The notes beneath the pieces are model-generated. The model ran no database searches. It was not told the DNA's origin and saw only the letters and a list, made by a program, of their open reading frames with translations. The translations under genes and the position numbers were made by a program. A DNA stretch of 64,000 bases from Mucilaginibacter sp. (GTDB lineage Bacteria > Bacteroidota > Bacteroidia > Sphingobacteriales > Sphingobacteriaceae), in assembly GCF_025359345.1 (NCBI RefSeq), contig NZ_JANYGQ010000001.1:62001-126000 (forward strand), read 5' to 3'. Below, one piece after another: positions 1 through 8,812 of this stretch; the first letter of the stretch is position 1, and each line of letters opens with the position of its first letter.

Positions 1-150
1 GGTATGGGCACTATCAACAATCCACCCAGTTAACATCAAACGTTATTTCGCTCAATCTGGGCTTTAAATAGCCATGCTAATATAACAGGCGAAAGATAAA
101 ACGGTGCAAATTGCCTGGAATGTTTGATAATTTGGGAAATGCTGCCCACT
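1..150. other. Left edge, no gene assigned
   Basis: No convincing gene lies here. Frame 1 on the plus strand reads ten residues (GMGTINNPPS) to a TAA at 31-33, which could be the tail of a gene lying outside the window, but ten residues are too few to name it. The rest is AT-rich spacer leading to the hairpin just downstream. Confidence 0.3.
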
Positions 151-191
151 TTTATATCGTGTTATTTAAAAGCTAAATAACACGATATAAA
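151..191. promoter_or_regulatory. Perfect 18-bp inverted repeat before DoxX-like gene
   Basis: Bases 151-168 and 174-191 are exact reverse complements separated by five bases. The arms contain TATCGTGTTATTTA and its complement. The repeat ends 11 bases before the GTG start at 203, so as DNA it could be a repressor operator and as RNA a hairpin covering the ribosome-binding region. The arms are AT-rich and no T-tract follows on the plus strand, so a simple terminator is less likely. The function is unproven. Confidence 0.55.
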
Positions 192-202
192 TTAAATATT
201 CT

Positions 203-592
203 GTGAAAGCCACCGTCCTCATATCCCGCATCATCCTCGGATTCCTTTACCTCGTTTTCGGACTCGATTATTTCCTGCGTTTCATCCCGTACCAGCCTTT
301 GCATACCGGGGTAACCGGGGCATTTGTTGCCGGCCTTAAGGGAGTAGGGTACTTTTATCCTATGATTAAAACTATCCAGATATTGGGCGGAATTTCGTTG
401 CTTGTTAACAAGTACGCGCCGTTTTCTGCGGTAGTGCTTTTCCCGATCAGCTTAAATGTACTACTTTTTCATACCATCCTGGTTCCATCCGGATGGTGGA
501 TGGGCGTGTTGCTGATTGGCCCCAACCTGCTTTTAGGCTGGGGGTACAGAAAGTATTATAGCGGGATGTTTGTAATGAAGCCGGTGGTGTAA
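203..592 (+). CDS. DoxX-like small integral membrane protein
   Basis: A 129-residue hydrophobic protein with about four membrane segments (roughly residues 5-25, 50-68, 72-92 and 97-115). The early pattern of a helix followed by GLDYF and then a GGISLL helix fits the DoxX/DoxD-like group of inner-membrane proteins, whose members have been tied to redox partners or quinones but mostly lack a defined role. The start is GTG and I see no strong ribosome-binding site, because a perfect 18-bp hairpin occupies the leader. The gene stands alone and converges on the S9 peptidase gene across a repeat element. The family call rests on topology and a few motifs, so it is moderate. Confidence 0.6.
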   Translation: MKATVLISRIILGFLYLVFGLDYFLRFIPYQPLHTGVTGAFVAGLKGVGYFYPMIKTIQILGGISLLVNKYAPFSAVVLFPISLNVLLFHTILVPSGWWMGVLLIGPNLLLGWGYRKYYSGMFVMKPVV

Positions 593-604
593 TCATCCTC
601 ACTT

Positions 605-787
605 TTAGCGCAGGCCTGCGACCTGCGCTGGGGAATTGAGCCCCGTTGGGGCTTCGGAGATTTCTCTCCGTTTCAAAAATACCGACCCCCAAAAATTCAA
701 ATGAACCTCAAATCTTTTTGATGGAATCTGAAACACTTAGCCCCAAAGGGGCGACCTCCGTCAGCGCTGGTCGCAGGCCTGCGCTAA
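605..787. repeat. REP/MITE-like palindromic intergenic element
   Basis: Bases 605-630 and 762-787 form a 26-bp inverted repeat with one mismatch, built around GCGCAGGCCTGCG. Inside are two small GC-rich hairpins with AGCCCC/GGGGCT-type arms (639-653 and 740-752). The whole sits exactly between two convergent genes. Such GC-rich nested palindromes are typical of REP-type or non-autonomous mobile repeats, and they can also stop transcription from both sides. There is no coding capacity and no clear target-site duplication. Confidence 0.6.
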
Positions 788-796
788 CAGGTAGTT

Positions 797-2950
797 TTAT
801 TCGTGTTTAATATACCTCTCAAAAAACTCATAAATCCGCAGCATCTGGTCTATCCGCTGGCGCATATTTCCTGAGCGCACCAATTCGTGCGTGGCGCCGG
901 GGTGCTGTACATATTCAACCGGGCGGTTTAAAACCTTTAGTGCTTTATACATCATTTCCCCCTGTACAATGCCGGTACGTAAATCGGTTTCGCCATGCAA
1001 TATCAGGTAGGGTGTTGTTATTTGATCCACATAAGTAAATGGCGATTCCTCTACTAGTATAGGCTTTGTTTTTGCCTCCCATGGATAGCCGCCAAAATAT
1101 ATGGGTGTTAGCTGCCAGGCATTGGCCTCGCCAAAAAACGTGGTTAAGTCATACACCCCGCGTTGCGACGAAATTGCTGCAAAACGTTTGGTATGGCCGG
1201 CCAGCCAACCGGTTAAATAGCCGGCGTACGAACCGCCTGTTGCTACGGTTTTATCCTTGTCGCCCCAGCCTTCGGCTAACGCGCCGTCGAGGGCTGCCAG
1301 TACGTCTTCGGTTGGCCCGGTGCCCCAATCCTGGTAATTGGCTTTTATAAAGTCGATGCCATAGCCACCCGAGCCGCGCGGGTTGGAGTAAACCACTCCA
1401 TAACCCTGCGCACAAAAATATTGGAACTCGTGCCACATGGTGTTTTCGCCAGGGCCCCACATGGCGGTTGGGCCGCCGTGTATTTGCAGCATCACCGGGT
1501 ATTTTTTATTGGGGTCGAAATTGGTGGGTTTCATCACCCAGTATTCAACTTTCAGGCCCTTGCTGTTGGTATAATATTTTTTTTCGGGGATACTTAGCTT
1601 TTTGTCCTTCAGCCATTCGGAGTTAAACGTGGTAAGCGGCCTGGCGGTTTTATTGTTTAAATCGGCCACATACAGTTCGTAAGGGTCGGTAACTGCGGTT
1701 TTTACATAAACCATTTGTTTTTTGCCAACATCAAGGCTGCCCAAACCTTCGTCGTAGCCGCTCAGCTGTTCGGGTTTAAGCGTGGCCATATCAACCTTAT
1801 AAACAGGTGCGCCACCGTTTGATTGTGCGGTAAAGTACAAAGATTTACTATCGGTCGACCATACCGTACGCCCAACGTTGCGGTCGATGGGCACCACCAT
1901 TTTTTTGCCGGCTGCCTGCAAATCATAAATCAAAAGGTGTCCGAAATCCATCGTCATTGGCACGGATGAAAAGCCCACCAGGTACCTTCCGTCCGGCGAA
2001 ACCTGGCCGTTGTTTAACGACACCCCGTCTTCGGCAATCAGCCGCTTTAAAGGGCCGCCGGTTGATTGCATGGTGTATATGGCTGATATTAACGCTCTGT
2101 CGGGGTTGAGCGACGTATCAGCATTCGTAGTCAGGATGAGTTGTTTGCCATCGGGCGTAAAAACTGCGCCGTTATAATTATGAAAGCCGAACGTCAGCGG
2201 TTTTGCCACAGCGCCCGGTTTGGCATCGATAATAAAATAATGGTTGAAGCTAAAGTTGGGTTCGGTAGTGGCCTCACCCTCAAAATTAAGCTTGTTAAAT
2301 ACCTTTACCTTGTTGTCGGCTTCGTCCTGGGCTAAATATGCACGGATAGCATCCATATTGCCATCGGGGTTTGCTTTGGTTTTTGATTGAGGCAGGTTGG
2401 TTTTAAAACCGGGCCGCTCCATTGTCCAGTTCGGAACAGCCGCGTGTGGATTTAATACCGAATCCTTCAGCATTTCGGGATAGGAAAGGCCCACCGAATA
2501 CAATATCCTTTTGCCATCAGGCGACCATTGCGGATTGCTTGCTCCCCGCGACTCATTGGTAAGCTGCGCAGGCTCACCGCCGTTAAGCGATAGTAAAAAT
2601 ATCTGCGATTTGGTTTTTACCGACCGTACAAATGCAATCTGCTCATCATTTGCCGACCATGCAGGCTGCGAACTGCTGGTACTTGAAGATGTTAAAGCCC
2701 GTGCCGGCGCACTGCCATCCGCAGGTACGATCCATATTTGCGTACGGTAAACATATTCCCCTTTAGTCGCTTCGTCGGATTCGACAGACAATACCGTAAA
2801 AACAACCTGTTTGCCATTATGCGACAGGCTGGCGGTGCCGGCCTGCTTAATGCGGGTCATATCAGTAACGGTAACAGGTTGGGTGCCATTTTGGGCCCTC
2901 GCCGTATATAAACCACAAATAATAAACAATAAGAGTAGTGTTTTTTTCAT
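797..2950 (-). CDS. Secreted S9 family prolyl oligopeptidase-type peptidase
   Basis: This 717-residue protein has a signal peptide ending TARAQ, a WD40-like/beta-propeller middle with PAWSANDEQIAFV, PQWSPDGKRI and FTPDGKQLI repeats (about 30-440), and a C-terminal alpha/beta hydrolase domain (about 460-717). The catalytic triad is visible: Ser574 in GGSYAGY, Asp656 in HGETDLRTG and His688 in GATHELV. Length and order match dipeptidyl aminopeptidase/acylaminoacyl-peptidase S9 enzymes. It probably acts in the periplasm, trimming peptides taken up for nutrition. It is transcribed alone, away from the Crp-type regulator. Family assignment is firm; the exact substrate preference is not visible. 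Confidence 0.93.
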   Translation of the reverse strand: MKKTLLLLFIICGLYTARAQNGTQPVTVTDMTRIKQAGTASLSHNGKQVVFTVLSVESDEATKGEYVYRTQIWIVPADGSAPARALTSSSTSSSQPAWSANDEQIAFVRSVKTKSQIFLLSLNGGEPAQLTNESRGASNPQWSPDGKRILYSVGLSYPEMLKDSVLNPHAAVPNWTMERPGFKTNLPQSKTKANPDGNMDAIRAYLAQDEADNKVKVFNKLNFEGEATTEPNFSFNHYFIIDAKPGAVAKPLTFGFHNYNGAVFTPDGKQLILTTNADTSLNPDRALISAIYTMQSTGGPLKRLIAEDGVSLNNGQVSPDGRYLVGFSSVPMTMDFGHLLIYDLQAAGKKMVVPIDRNVGRTVWSTDSKSLYFTAQSNGGAPVYKVDMATLKPEQLSGYDEGLGSLDVGKKQMVYVKTAVTDPYELYVADLNNKTARPLTTFNSEWLKDKKLSIPEKKYYTNSKGLKVEYWVMKPTNFDPNKKYPVMLQIHGGPTAMWGPGENTMWHEFQYFCAQGYGVVYSNPRGSGGYGIDFIKANYQDWGTGPTEDVLAALDGALAEGWGDKDKTVATGGSYAGYLTGWLAGHTKRFAAISSQRGVYDLTTFFGEANAWQLTPIYFGGYPWEAKTKPILVEESPFTYVDQITTPYLILHGETDLRTGIVQGEMMYKALKVLNRPVEYVQHPGATHELVRSGNMRQRIDQMLRIYEFFERYIKHE

Positions 2951-3171
2951 GATGTAGTTTTGGATTTTTAAATATAAGAGGAATATGGTTAGGGTTGGTA
3001 GGGGTAGATGTATTATTTTACCATACTATCTACCAGGCTAGGAAAAGCGTTTGAATTGGGGGCGAAAGTATCAACATCGAATAATGATTAAACTTCGGCT
3101 TTATGCTTCCTTAAAATATCCCTACTTTAAAGCCGGTAAAATTTCAATGGTTAACATTAATCTATGCTGGG

Positions 3172-3762
3172 ATGAATAGAAAAGAACCCGAACAGTTTAT
3201 TTTAGACCACCTGCAGAAACGGATTAGCCTTACCCGGGAGGAAGGTGATTATTTTTGCTCACTGTTGCAGGTGCGTAAGGTGCTTGCCAGGCAGTACATA
3301 CTGCAGCAGGGAGACGTGTGCAGGTATGAAAGTTTTGTTTATAAAGGTTTTCTGAGGTCGTTTTATGTTGATGATATGGGCGTTGACCATACTTTACATT
3401 TTGCGATGGAAGATTGGTGGATAGCTGATTCCGCCAGTTTTTTAGGACAGGAGCCATCCATGATAAACATTATAGCCCACGAACCTTCTGTACTTCTGCA
3501 GATTAATAAACAGAGCCTGGATGAGCTTTACCTGAAATTTCCGGTGTTTGAGCGGTTTTGGCGTATCCTTACCCAAAATTTTATTGTTGCCCAGGATAAG
3601 CGCATCCTGAATGCAATTGCCCTGAGCGGCGCAGAACGATACCAGGCTTTGATTGAACGCTACCCCACCATTGAAAACCGTTTAGCTCAAAAGCACATTG
3701 CCTCTTATTTAGGGATTTCCCCTGTTTTTCTGAGCCAGATCCGTAAAAAAAGGCATAAATAA
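3172..3762 (+). CDS. Crp/Fnr family transcriptional regulator
   Basis: A 196-residue protein with an N-terminal cyclic-nucleotide-binding-like jelly roll (about 20-120, with YILQQGDVCRYESFVYKGFLRSFYVD) and a short C-terminal helix-turn-helix (about 150-196, with LAQKHIASYLGISPVFLSQIRKK). This is the compact Bacteroidota Crp/Fnr form, which often lacks the residues that hold cAMP, so the ligand is unknown. It is divergent from the S9 peptidase and lies about 100 bp ahead of a VOC gene on the same strand, which may be its target. The ATG at 3172 is the first start that gives the normal family N-terminus. Confidence 0.85.
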   Translation: MNRKEPEQFILDHLQKRISLTREEGDYFCSLLQVRKVLARQYILQQGDVCRYESFVYKGFLRSFYVDDMGVDHTLHFAMEDWWIADSASFLGQEPSMINIIAHEPSVLLQINKQSLDELYLKFPVFERFWRILTQNFIVAQDKRILNAIALSGAERYQALIERYPTIENRLAQKHIASYLGISPVFLSQIRKKRHK

Positions 3763-3863
3763 TTAAACTATTATAAGCCTGAATATTAAATTAGTTATAC
3801 GTCGTTTTACGGGATCATCCACACCTTTGATATTTAGAATATAAAGAAATCAAAGCTTAAAAA

Positions 3864-4256
3864 ATGGATTTAAAATTTGACCACGCCGCTTTACAAGTGC
3901 GAAACATGGACGCAGCAATAGCCTTCTACACCGAAAAATTATCTTTTTGCCTGGATTTTAGAGCGGTCAACGAACATGAAAAAGAAGAATATGCTTTCAT
4001 TTCATCCGGCGATCTGCGCATCGAATTAATCCGGGACCTGGAAAATGATTTTTGTCCCCCGGTGCCCCAAAAACCATTTTGCCCTCATTTGTGCCTGGAA
4101 GTTGCAGATCTGGAGATAGCGCTAAATGGGTTAAAAGAGAAAAATATCCCTGTGCTTAAGGGACCGTTAGCAATTAAAGATGAAGAAACATGGGTTTACT
4201 TTGCAGACGAGGATAATAATGTGCTGGAGTATATTCAATGGTTTAGGAAAAAGTAG
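3864..4256 (+). CDS. VOC (glyoxalase/bleomycin-resistance fold) family protein
   Basis: At 130 residues this is a single vicinal-oxygen-chelate domain with the two beta-alpha-beta-beta-beta halves. It opens FDHAALQVRNMDAAIAFY, with His7 at the usual first metal-ligand position, and ends NVLEYIQW, with Glu122 at the usual last one. Members include glyoxalase I, dioxygenases and antibiotic-binding proteins, and nothing here separates these roles. It follows the Crp-type regulator on the same strand and converges on the MarR gene. Confidence 0.8.
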   Translation: MDLKFDHAALQVRNMDAAIAFYTEKLSFCLDFRAVNEHEKEEYAFISSGDLRIELIRDLENDFCPPVPQKPFCPHLCLEVADLEIALNGLKEKNIPVLKGPLAIKDEETWVYFADEDNNVLEYIQWFRKK

Positions 4257-4352
4257 TCGTCCTTAATGCGAGCCGCAAACAGGAAGACAGACTTTTTTAA
4301 CCAATAGCGCTCACAAGGGTTCAGCCCTGCTCTTTTTTCGGCAGCTTTCAAC

Positions 4353-4811
4353 TCAATTCAGCACCGCTTTGTTCAAATGTTCGTGGTACTCCACAAGTTT
4401 CAGCATCACATTGATGGCGTTCTCATAGTTTTTGGCGCCAACTACTTTTTTGTACTCATGTTCAAGTTCTGTCATTTGCTTTTTAATATGCTCATAAAAG
4501 CGGCACCCGTTATCTGTTAAATATAACATCATTGAACGCCCGTCGGTACTGCATTTTTCACTCTTTACCAGGTTCAGTTCTTCCAGCTCTTTAATCACCT
4601 TGCTGGCTGCCTGTTTGGTTATACTTAAATTTGCTGCAAGCTTACTGTTGGAAATACCTGTGGTGCCTATACTCATAAACAACGGGATATGCGAGTTGTT
4701 AAAGCCTTCAAGGTTAGCATGGCACAGCTTTGTGCAATACCATTCATCCGAAAGTCGTTTCAAAAGGTATAATAACCTGCTCGTCATCCTGGTTGCTTCC
4801 TCGTTTAACAT
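4353..4811 (-). CDS. MarR family transcriptional regulator
   Basis: This 152-residue protein has a winged helix-turn-helix at about 45-115: SNSKLAANLSITKQAASKVIKELEELNLVKSEKCSTDGRSMMLYLTDNG. The wing motif DGRSMMLYLT is typical of MarR. Flanking helices would form the dimer interface. Members are usually repressors released by small phenolic or oxidising ligands. The gene's own upstream region has a degenerate copy (4889-4909) of a palindrome found at two nearby promoters (7936-7956 and 8826-8846). I infer that it autoregulates and controls the DUF5686 and START-domain genes. The ligand is unknown. Confidence 0.88.
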   Translation of the reverse strand: MLNEEATRMTSRLLYLLKRLSDEWYCTKLCHANLEGFNNSHIPLFMSIGTTGISNSKLAANLSITKQAASKVIKELEELNLVKSEKCSTDGRSMMLYLTDNGCRFYEHIKKQMTELEHEYKKVVGAKNYENAINVMLKLVEYHEHLNKAVLN

Positions 4812-4875
4812 GATCTTTAATATTAATATTTAAGTAGGTATTAACAATAGGCCTTTACAATATTTTAGTTTATCA

Positions 4876-4909
4876 ATTTATTAAACCGGGCTGACCAATA
4901 AAGTCAACC
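4876..4909 (-). promoter_or_regulatory. Putative MarR autoregulatory operator and promoter
   Basis: Bases 4889-4909, read on the minus strand, match the palindromes at 7936-7956 and 8826-8846 at about 15 of 21 positions, keeping the GTTGACT half and the GTCA of the other half. A TTG at 4905-4907 is followed after 21 bases by TAATAAAT (4876-4883), a weak relative of the Bacteroidota -7 element. The layout equals that of the other two promoters, with the palindrome overlying the -33 element and spacer. Confidence 0.5.
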
Positions 4910-4964
4910 AGGTTTACAAGTTTAACGTTTTTTATACAATTAAATTGCATATACTTTAGGCTGA

Positions 4965-7529
4965 TTAGAATTGGAACCTAACAAAAGCCCTTACACCCCA
5001 TTTTGGTGCATCAGGGTGATCCAGGTAAGTAAGCCTTCTAACCAGGTCCAAACGCAATAGCTTAAAAATATTCTCGATACCTGCGCTGGCTTCCATATAA
5101 GGGCCGTTGTTTAGGGTATAAGTTATTGGCTTGCCACTGCCACCTATAGGGTATTGCAATAAATAGGGATCATTGGCAGGATTATTTTCCTGTCTTACGC
5201 CGCCCCATACCGATTTGAACGATACTACTTCCCTCAACTTCAACGACTGTAATAATGGCACCTTGTTAAAAAAGAACCCGTTAAAATGCTGATCAATATT
5301 GATGCTGGCATAGTGGTCACTAACAAATTCCTGGTAATTCATCAGGTTGAAAGATTGCAGCTGCAACGCATAGCTCTGGTTGGCATGCTGGATATCCAGT
5401 AACGGATAAGGCAGCTTATTAAAGATATATCCTCCCTCTGCCGAAACATCTGCAAAACCCAACTGAGAAAGATAAAAGCGTTTGGTGATGTTACCGGTAA
5501 CATTCTGATAATTGTAATCTCCCTTAAAAAGTCCTTTAATACCTTCCTGGTAACGCAGGGTAAAAATAGGGTACTTGTCGGGTATCGGGGTACGGTATAA
5601 TTTACCCTGGTAAAATTTTTCGTGAGGTGCGTACCGCAGTTCCATTGATAGTTCCGTGGTTTGCAGGCTATTTATAGTATTTGGCTGCCCCGCGATAATA
5701 TTCTGAAAATATAATGATCCTGTTGGCGCCTGGTTCCATGCCTTTAGCTCAAATTTGTACGAGAAATGGTTCAGGTACTCATGCACATAATCCAGCCTGA
5801 AGATATCGTTGTAAGTATAAATACCATGGTCGCCACGCTTAAATGAGAGCAGGAAGTTATCCTCCTGTACAAACTGAAGTTCCTGGCTAGGTATCTTGGT
5901 ATCGCGCTGTACGCTCGCCCTTATATAGTCCTGCGGAAAAGAATAGATCGATTTATTATTCAGCGAATAAGTGCCGCTGAAAAAATATTTAAATTTTTCG
6001 TCCTTAAAACCATATGCGCCATAGGTCTCGAAATAATACCGTTTGCTCAGCTCGGTGGTTGTACGTCCGCCTAATCTCAGCCTGAAACCTTCTACGGGGT
6101 TAAAATTGTAAAAGGTATTTACCGGCCCTATTTCAAAAGGTCCTAAATTATCGTACCCTGCAACAAAAAGGGTGATCAATTTCATTGTCCGTTTAAACGA
6201 AGGGAGGGTTTGCAGGCTATCGATATTCTTGTAAATATCTGCCTGGCCTTTTTTAAGGGTATCAGGGCGATTAGCTTTCCAGAATTCATCCCCTTTTTCA
6301 GCCGCATTGAAGGCGATCATTTGCGCTGGACCGGCATAAATCTCGTTAGGACGTGGTTTGTTGACTGCAAAGTTGTTGATGATCACCACACGTTCGCCAT
6401 ATACGCCGCCGCCTTTGTTTTTGTTCAGCCCAAAGTCCATCTTCAAATCGCTCTGGCTCAACCGGTAGCGCCCGCCTTCTGTTTTTTCAAAAGAAAGGGT
6501 GGTTTGCATTTGGCGCACAAAATTGAGGTTGATGTGTTTATTTACCGACAATACCGCTTTTTGTACAGCATAGTTGCCATCCATGGTAATGTATATCTTA
6601 CCCGTAAAAAGCATGTCGGTAGTATTACGCGGGGTAAAGCTCAACTCGATCAACTGCGGGCTCACATCTTTAATGGTATCGGTAATAAAGAATTTGTAGA
6701 ACGATGGAGCACCATTAGCGATCGGGCTCAGCAACTGGTTACCCAATAGCGGGATATTATTATCGTAGATCTCAATATCCATATACATGCGGTTAAAGTA
6801 TGCTTTAAGCCCTTCGTTATCTATAAAGTTCTCATCGTACTTAACCTGCTTATTGGCCTCAATCACTTGCTTTTTAACATAGGGCGATTTGCGGAAGTAG
6901 TTATCAGAAAGTTTTTCTTCCATATACATCGGCAGCAGATTTTTTCCGCCGATTGCATTGGAGTCCTGCTCCATAAACAAGAATTGATAATTCTTAAATA
7001 TCCGCTTCTGTTTAAACTTTTCAGAAAGGTCACTCAACGAAAATATCATTCTTTCGTATTGCTGATATTCGGCATAATCGAAATTTTCGAGCCTGTTTTC
7101 ATCCTTGTGGGCAATCACCTTGCGGATCAGTTCCACAGCGGGATTGTTCTTATTGGTATACCTGGTTTTTTTGCCGCTTTTTATAACTACCTCGGTCAAT
7201 GTTCTCCGGTCTTCGGTTAGAGCGATGTTTATAGTTTGCGTAGTGCCGGGGGTAATATCCTTATAAAAGGTTTTATAACCTATAAAGGAAACCTTGATGC
7301 GGTTATAATTTCCGTCGGTACTAATTTTGTAATTACCCTTAACGTCTGTACTGCCGCCTATGGTGGTACCATCAAATGAAACGCTTACAGCCGGCATAGT
7401 TTCCTGGGTGCGGATATCTGTAACTACTCCCTTAATGATTGTTTGTTGCGCCATCAAGCTGGTTGATAACGTTAAGAATAAAAGCATCACTGTGCTTTTA
7501 ATTATGTTGAAAAAATGGTCCGTTTTCAT
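4965..7529 (-). CDS. DUF5686 protein with carboxypeptidase-regulatory-like domain
   Basis: An 854-residue outer-membrane-type protein. A signal peptide ends SLMAQ; a CarboxypepD_reg-like beta-sandwich follows (about 30-112: IIKGVVTDIRTQETMPAVSVSFDGTTIGGSTDVKGNYKIS), and the rest is a DUF5686 region with many amphipathic strands ending VRAFVRFQF, a terminal aromatic typical of outer-membrane barrels. The role of DUF5686 is unknown. It starts 23 bp downstream of the small gene at 7553-7903 and is probably cotranscribed with it from the palindrome-bearing promoter. This links an envelope protein to the MarR circuit. Confidence 0.85.
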   Translation of the reverse strand: MKTDHFFNIIKSTVMLLFLTLSTSLMAQQTIIKGVVTDIRTQETMPAVSVSFDGTTIGGSTDVKGNYKISTDGNYNRIKVSFIGYKTFYKDITPGTTQTINIALTEDRRTLTEVVIKSGKKTRYTNKNNPAVELIRKVIAHKDENRLENFDYAEYQQYERMIFSLSDLSEKFKQKRIFKNYQFLFMEQDSNAIGGKNLLPMYMEEKLSDNYFRKSPYVKKQVIEANKQVKYDENFIDNEGLKAYFNRMYMDIEIYDNNIPLLGNQLLSPIANGAPSFYKFFITDTIKDVSPQLIELSFTPRNTTDMLFTGKIYITMDGNYAVQKAVLSVNKHINLNFVRQMQTTLSFEKTEGGRYRLSQSDLKMDFGLNKNKGGGVYGERVVIINNFAVNKPRPNEIYAGPAQMIAFNAAEKGDEFWKANRPDTLKKGQADIYKNIDSLQTLPSFKRTMKLITLFVAGYDNLGPFEIGPVNTFYNFNPVEGFRLRLGGRTTTELSKRYYFETYGAYGFKDEKFKYFFSGTYSLNNKSIYSFPQDYIRASVQRDTKIPSQELQFVQEDNFLLSFKRGDHGIYTYNDIFRLDYVHEYLNHFSYKFELKAWNQAPTGSLYFQNIIAGQPNTINSLQTTELSMELRYAPHEKFYQGKLYRTPIPDKYPIFTLRYQEGIKGLFKGDYNYQNVTGNITKRFYLSQLGFADVSAEGGYIFNKLPYPLLDIQHANQSYALQLQSFNLMNYQEFVSDHYASINIDQHFNGFFFNKVPLLQSLKLREVVSFKSVWGGVRQENNPANDPYLLQYPIGGSGKPITYTLNNGPYMEASAGIENIFKLLRLDLVRRLTYLDHPDAPKWGVRAFVRFQF

Positions 7530-7552
7530 GATATTAAAATATAATTGAGGTC

Positions 7553-7903
7553 TCAGGCAGCCTGTGGATGATTGTAAATTATTTCAGAAGTTGATACCGC
7601 AATGTTTTTTTCGCTGCCTTTAGATTTTTTGAACAGGTTAGTGACAGCATTATTCCTGATGGTATTATTGGCAGATAAAAAATAGTCTTTAAGGAAAATC
7701 AGCAGTATCCCTATCTCCATATCTGCACCCATGAAATTGTCTTTGATAATTTGTTTAACCAGCGGAAGCAGGTAGTACCCCAACTTGCCGGTTGAAAAAT
7801 TAGACGCTAAAAAAAGCTTATTCAATTTAAAGCTCCTTGCACTGGTGATTACCGCACTGGTGATGCCTGATATTTGGTCGAAGTGGATGAACTGCGTTTT
7901 CAT
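7553..7903 (-). CDS. Unrecognised 116-residue protein under the palindromic promoter
   Basis: I do not recognise this family. The chosen start is the ATG at 7903 (MKTQFIHFDQISG). A longer reading from 7954 would run back through the -7 element and the operator, so it is rejected. The protein has no signal peptide. It has a hydrophobic helix around MEIGILLIFLKDYF and a basic C-terminal half with NNTIRNNAVTNLFKKSKG. It is the first gene of a probable two-gene operon with the DUF5686 gene. Its leader (operator, promoter, start MKT) is nearly a copy of the leader of the START-domain gene. It could be a regulatory or envelope-associated protein; no function is claimed. Confidence 0.55.
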   Translation of the reverse strand: MKTQFIHFDQISGITSAVITSARSFKLNKLFLASNFSTGKLGYYLLPLVKQIIKDNFMGADMEIGILLIFLKDYFLSANNTIRNNAVTNLFKKSKGSEKNIAVSTSEIIYNHPQAA

Positions 7904-7922
7904 GACTACTGATTTGATGACA

Positions 7923-7957
7923 CAAAGGTAAATTAAGTTGACTAAATTAGTCAACTT
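7923..7957 (-). promoter_or_regulatory. Promoter with palindromic operator (MarR type)
   Basis: The 21-bp palindrome at 7936-7956 has perfect 10-base arms (AGTTGACTAA and its complement) around one central base. Read on the minus strand, TTG (7952-7954), 21 bases, then TACCTTTG (7923-7930) fits the Bacteroidota -33/-7 promoter, so the palindrome covers the spacer and -33 element as a repressor site would. Transcription would give a short leader before the ATG at 7903. Confidence 0.7.
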
Positions 7958-8052
7958 GGTTTACCAAAAAAATTACTTTTTACTGTTTTGTGACGCTACG
8001 GTGAGGCGGTGACTTTAAGATGAGATTAGGACGGTGGAATCCTTTATATGCG

Positions 8053-8083
8053 AACGATCCTGCCGTTGGTCAGCAGGATCGTT
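8053..8083 (-). terminator. Hairpin downstream of START-domain gene
   Basis: Bases 8053-8063 (AACGATCCTGC) and 8073-8083 are exact reverse complements with a nine-base loop, placed 35 bases past the stop of the START-domain gene. There is no T-tract on either side, so this may be a transcript-stabilising 3' hairpin or a weak terminator. Confidence 0.5.
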
Positions 8084-8118
8084 AAGGTATGGAATGTTAT
8101 AAGCTGAAACGTTTCCGG

Positions 8119-8793
8119 TTAGTTTTTTACAAACGCAAAGACGGTGTTTTTGTAATCGGATTTTGTCAACTGTACTTTCAGGCTCTTAAAAATTTTCATT
8201 GGCGCATCTGTGGCAAAAATATTAACCAGCCATGCAGGCAGAGCACCTCCCGGGTCTACGTGAATCGAATATTCAACATGTACCTGGTTTTGTCCCAGGG
8301 GGGTAATGACCCATTTGCCGATAGAATTGTCGATCCTTACGATGCCTTTTTTTACCGGAACAACGCCGGGTACTGCCGGGCCATCAATCGTCACTGTTTT
8401 TGTAGTCGGATCTTGGCTCACTGTTAAATGGGCCACAAAATCGCGGTTTGCTACAGGCCAGGGTAAGCTCACTTCCGAATAATAATAAAGCTCTGTAGGC
8501 GACACCTGCTTAACCAGTTTGGCTGACTTAACGTGGTATACCCAATCCGGGGCAGTGTTAACGTCCATAACAAGTGCTACCAGCTGGGATGGTGTTGCAT
8601 CGAAATTACCTTCCACTTTAATAGCTTTGACCTTCGAATCGGGCAATATGCTGGTGTATATTTTTATACCTTCCTTTTCGGTACTCAGTTTCCAATCATT
8701 TTGTGCTGATGCAGATTTTAGTCCCAACACAACTAGCAGTAACATGAAAAATACTTTATGTACTAAATTGATTGTTTGATTTGTTGTTTTCAT
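8119..8793 (-). CDS. Secreted START/SRPBCC-domain lipid-binding-like protein
   Basis: From the ATG at 8793 this is 224 residues: a signal peptide (KVFFMLLLVVLGLKSASAQ) and one START-like helix-grip domain. Typical landmarks are WKLSTEKEGIKIYTS, DVNTAPDWVYHVKSAKLV, YYYSEVSLPWPVANRDFVAHLTV and the C-terminal helix region WLVNIFATDAPMKIFKSL. START folds hold lipids or other hydrophobic ligands; this exported copy would act in the periplasm. A longer reading from 8844 crosses the operator and -7 element and is rejected. The gene has its own palindrome-bearing promoter, almost identical to that of the DUF5686 operon, and so is probably in the same MarR regulon. Confidence 0.85.
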   Translation of the reverse strand: MKTTNQTINLVHKVFFMLLLVVLGLKSASAQNDWKLSTEKEGIKIYTSILPDSKVKAIKVEGNFDATPSQLVALVMDVNTAPDWVYHVKSAKLVKQVSPTELYYYSEVSLPWPVANRDFVAHLTVSQDPTTKTVTIDGPAVPGVVPVKKGIVRIDNSIGKWVITPLGQNQVHVEYSIHVDPGGALPAWLVNIFATDAPMKIFKSLKVQLTKSDYKNTVFAFVKN

Positions 8794-8812
8794 TTTTACA
8801 GATTTAACGCCG

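Noticed and set aside
6210..6749. Long antisense frame within the DUF5686 gene
   Set aside because: It is the mirror of a well-supported coding sequence and has no recognisable domain.
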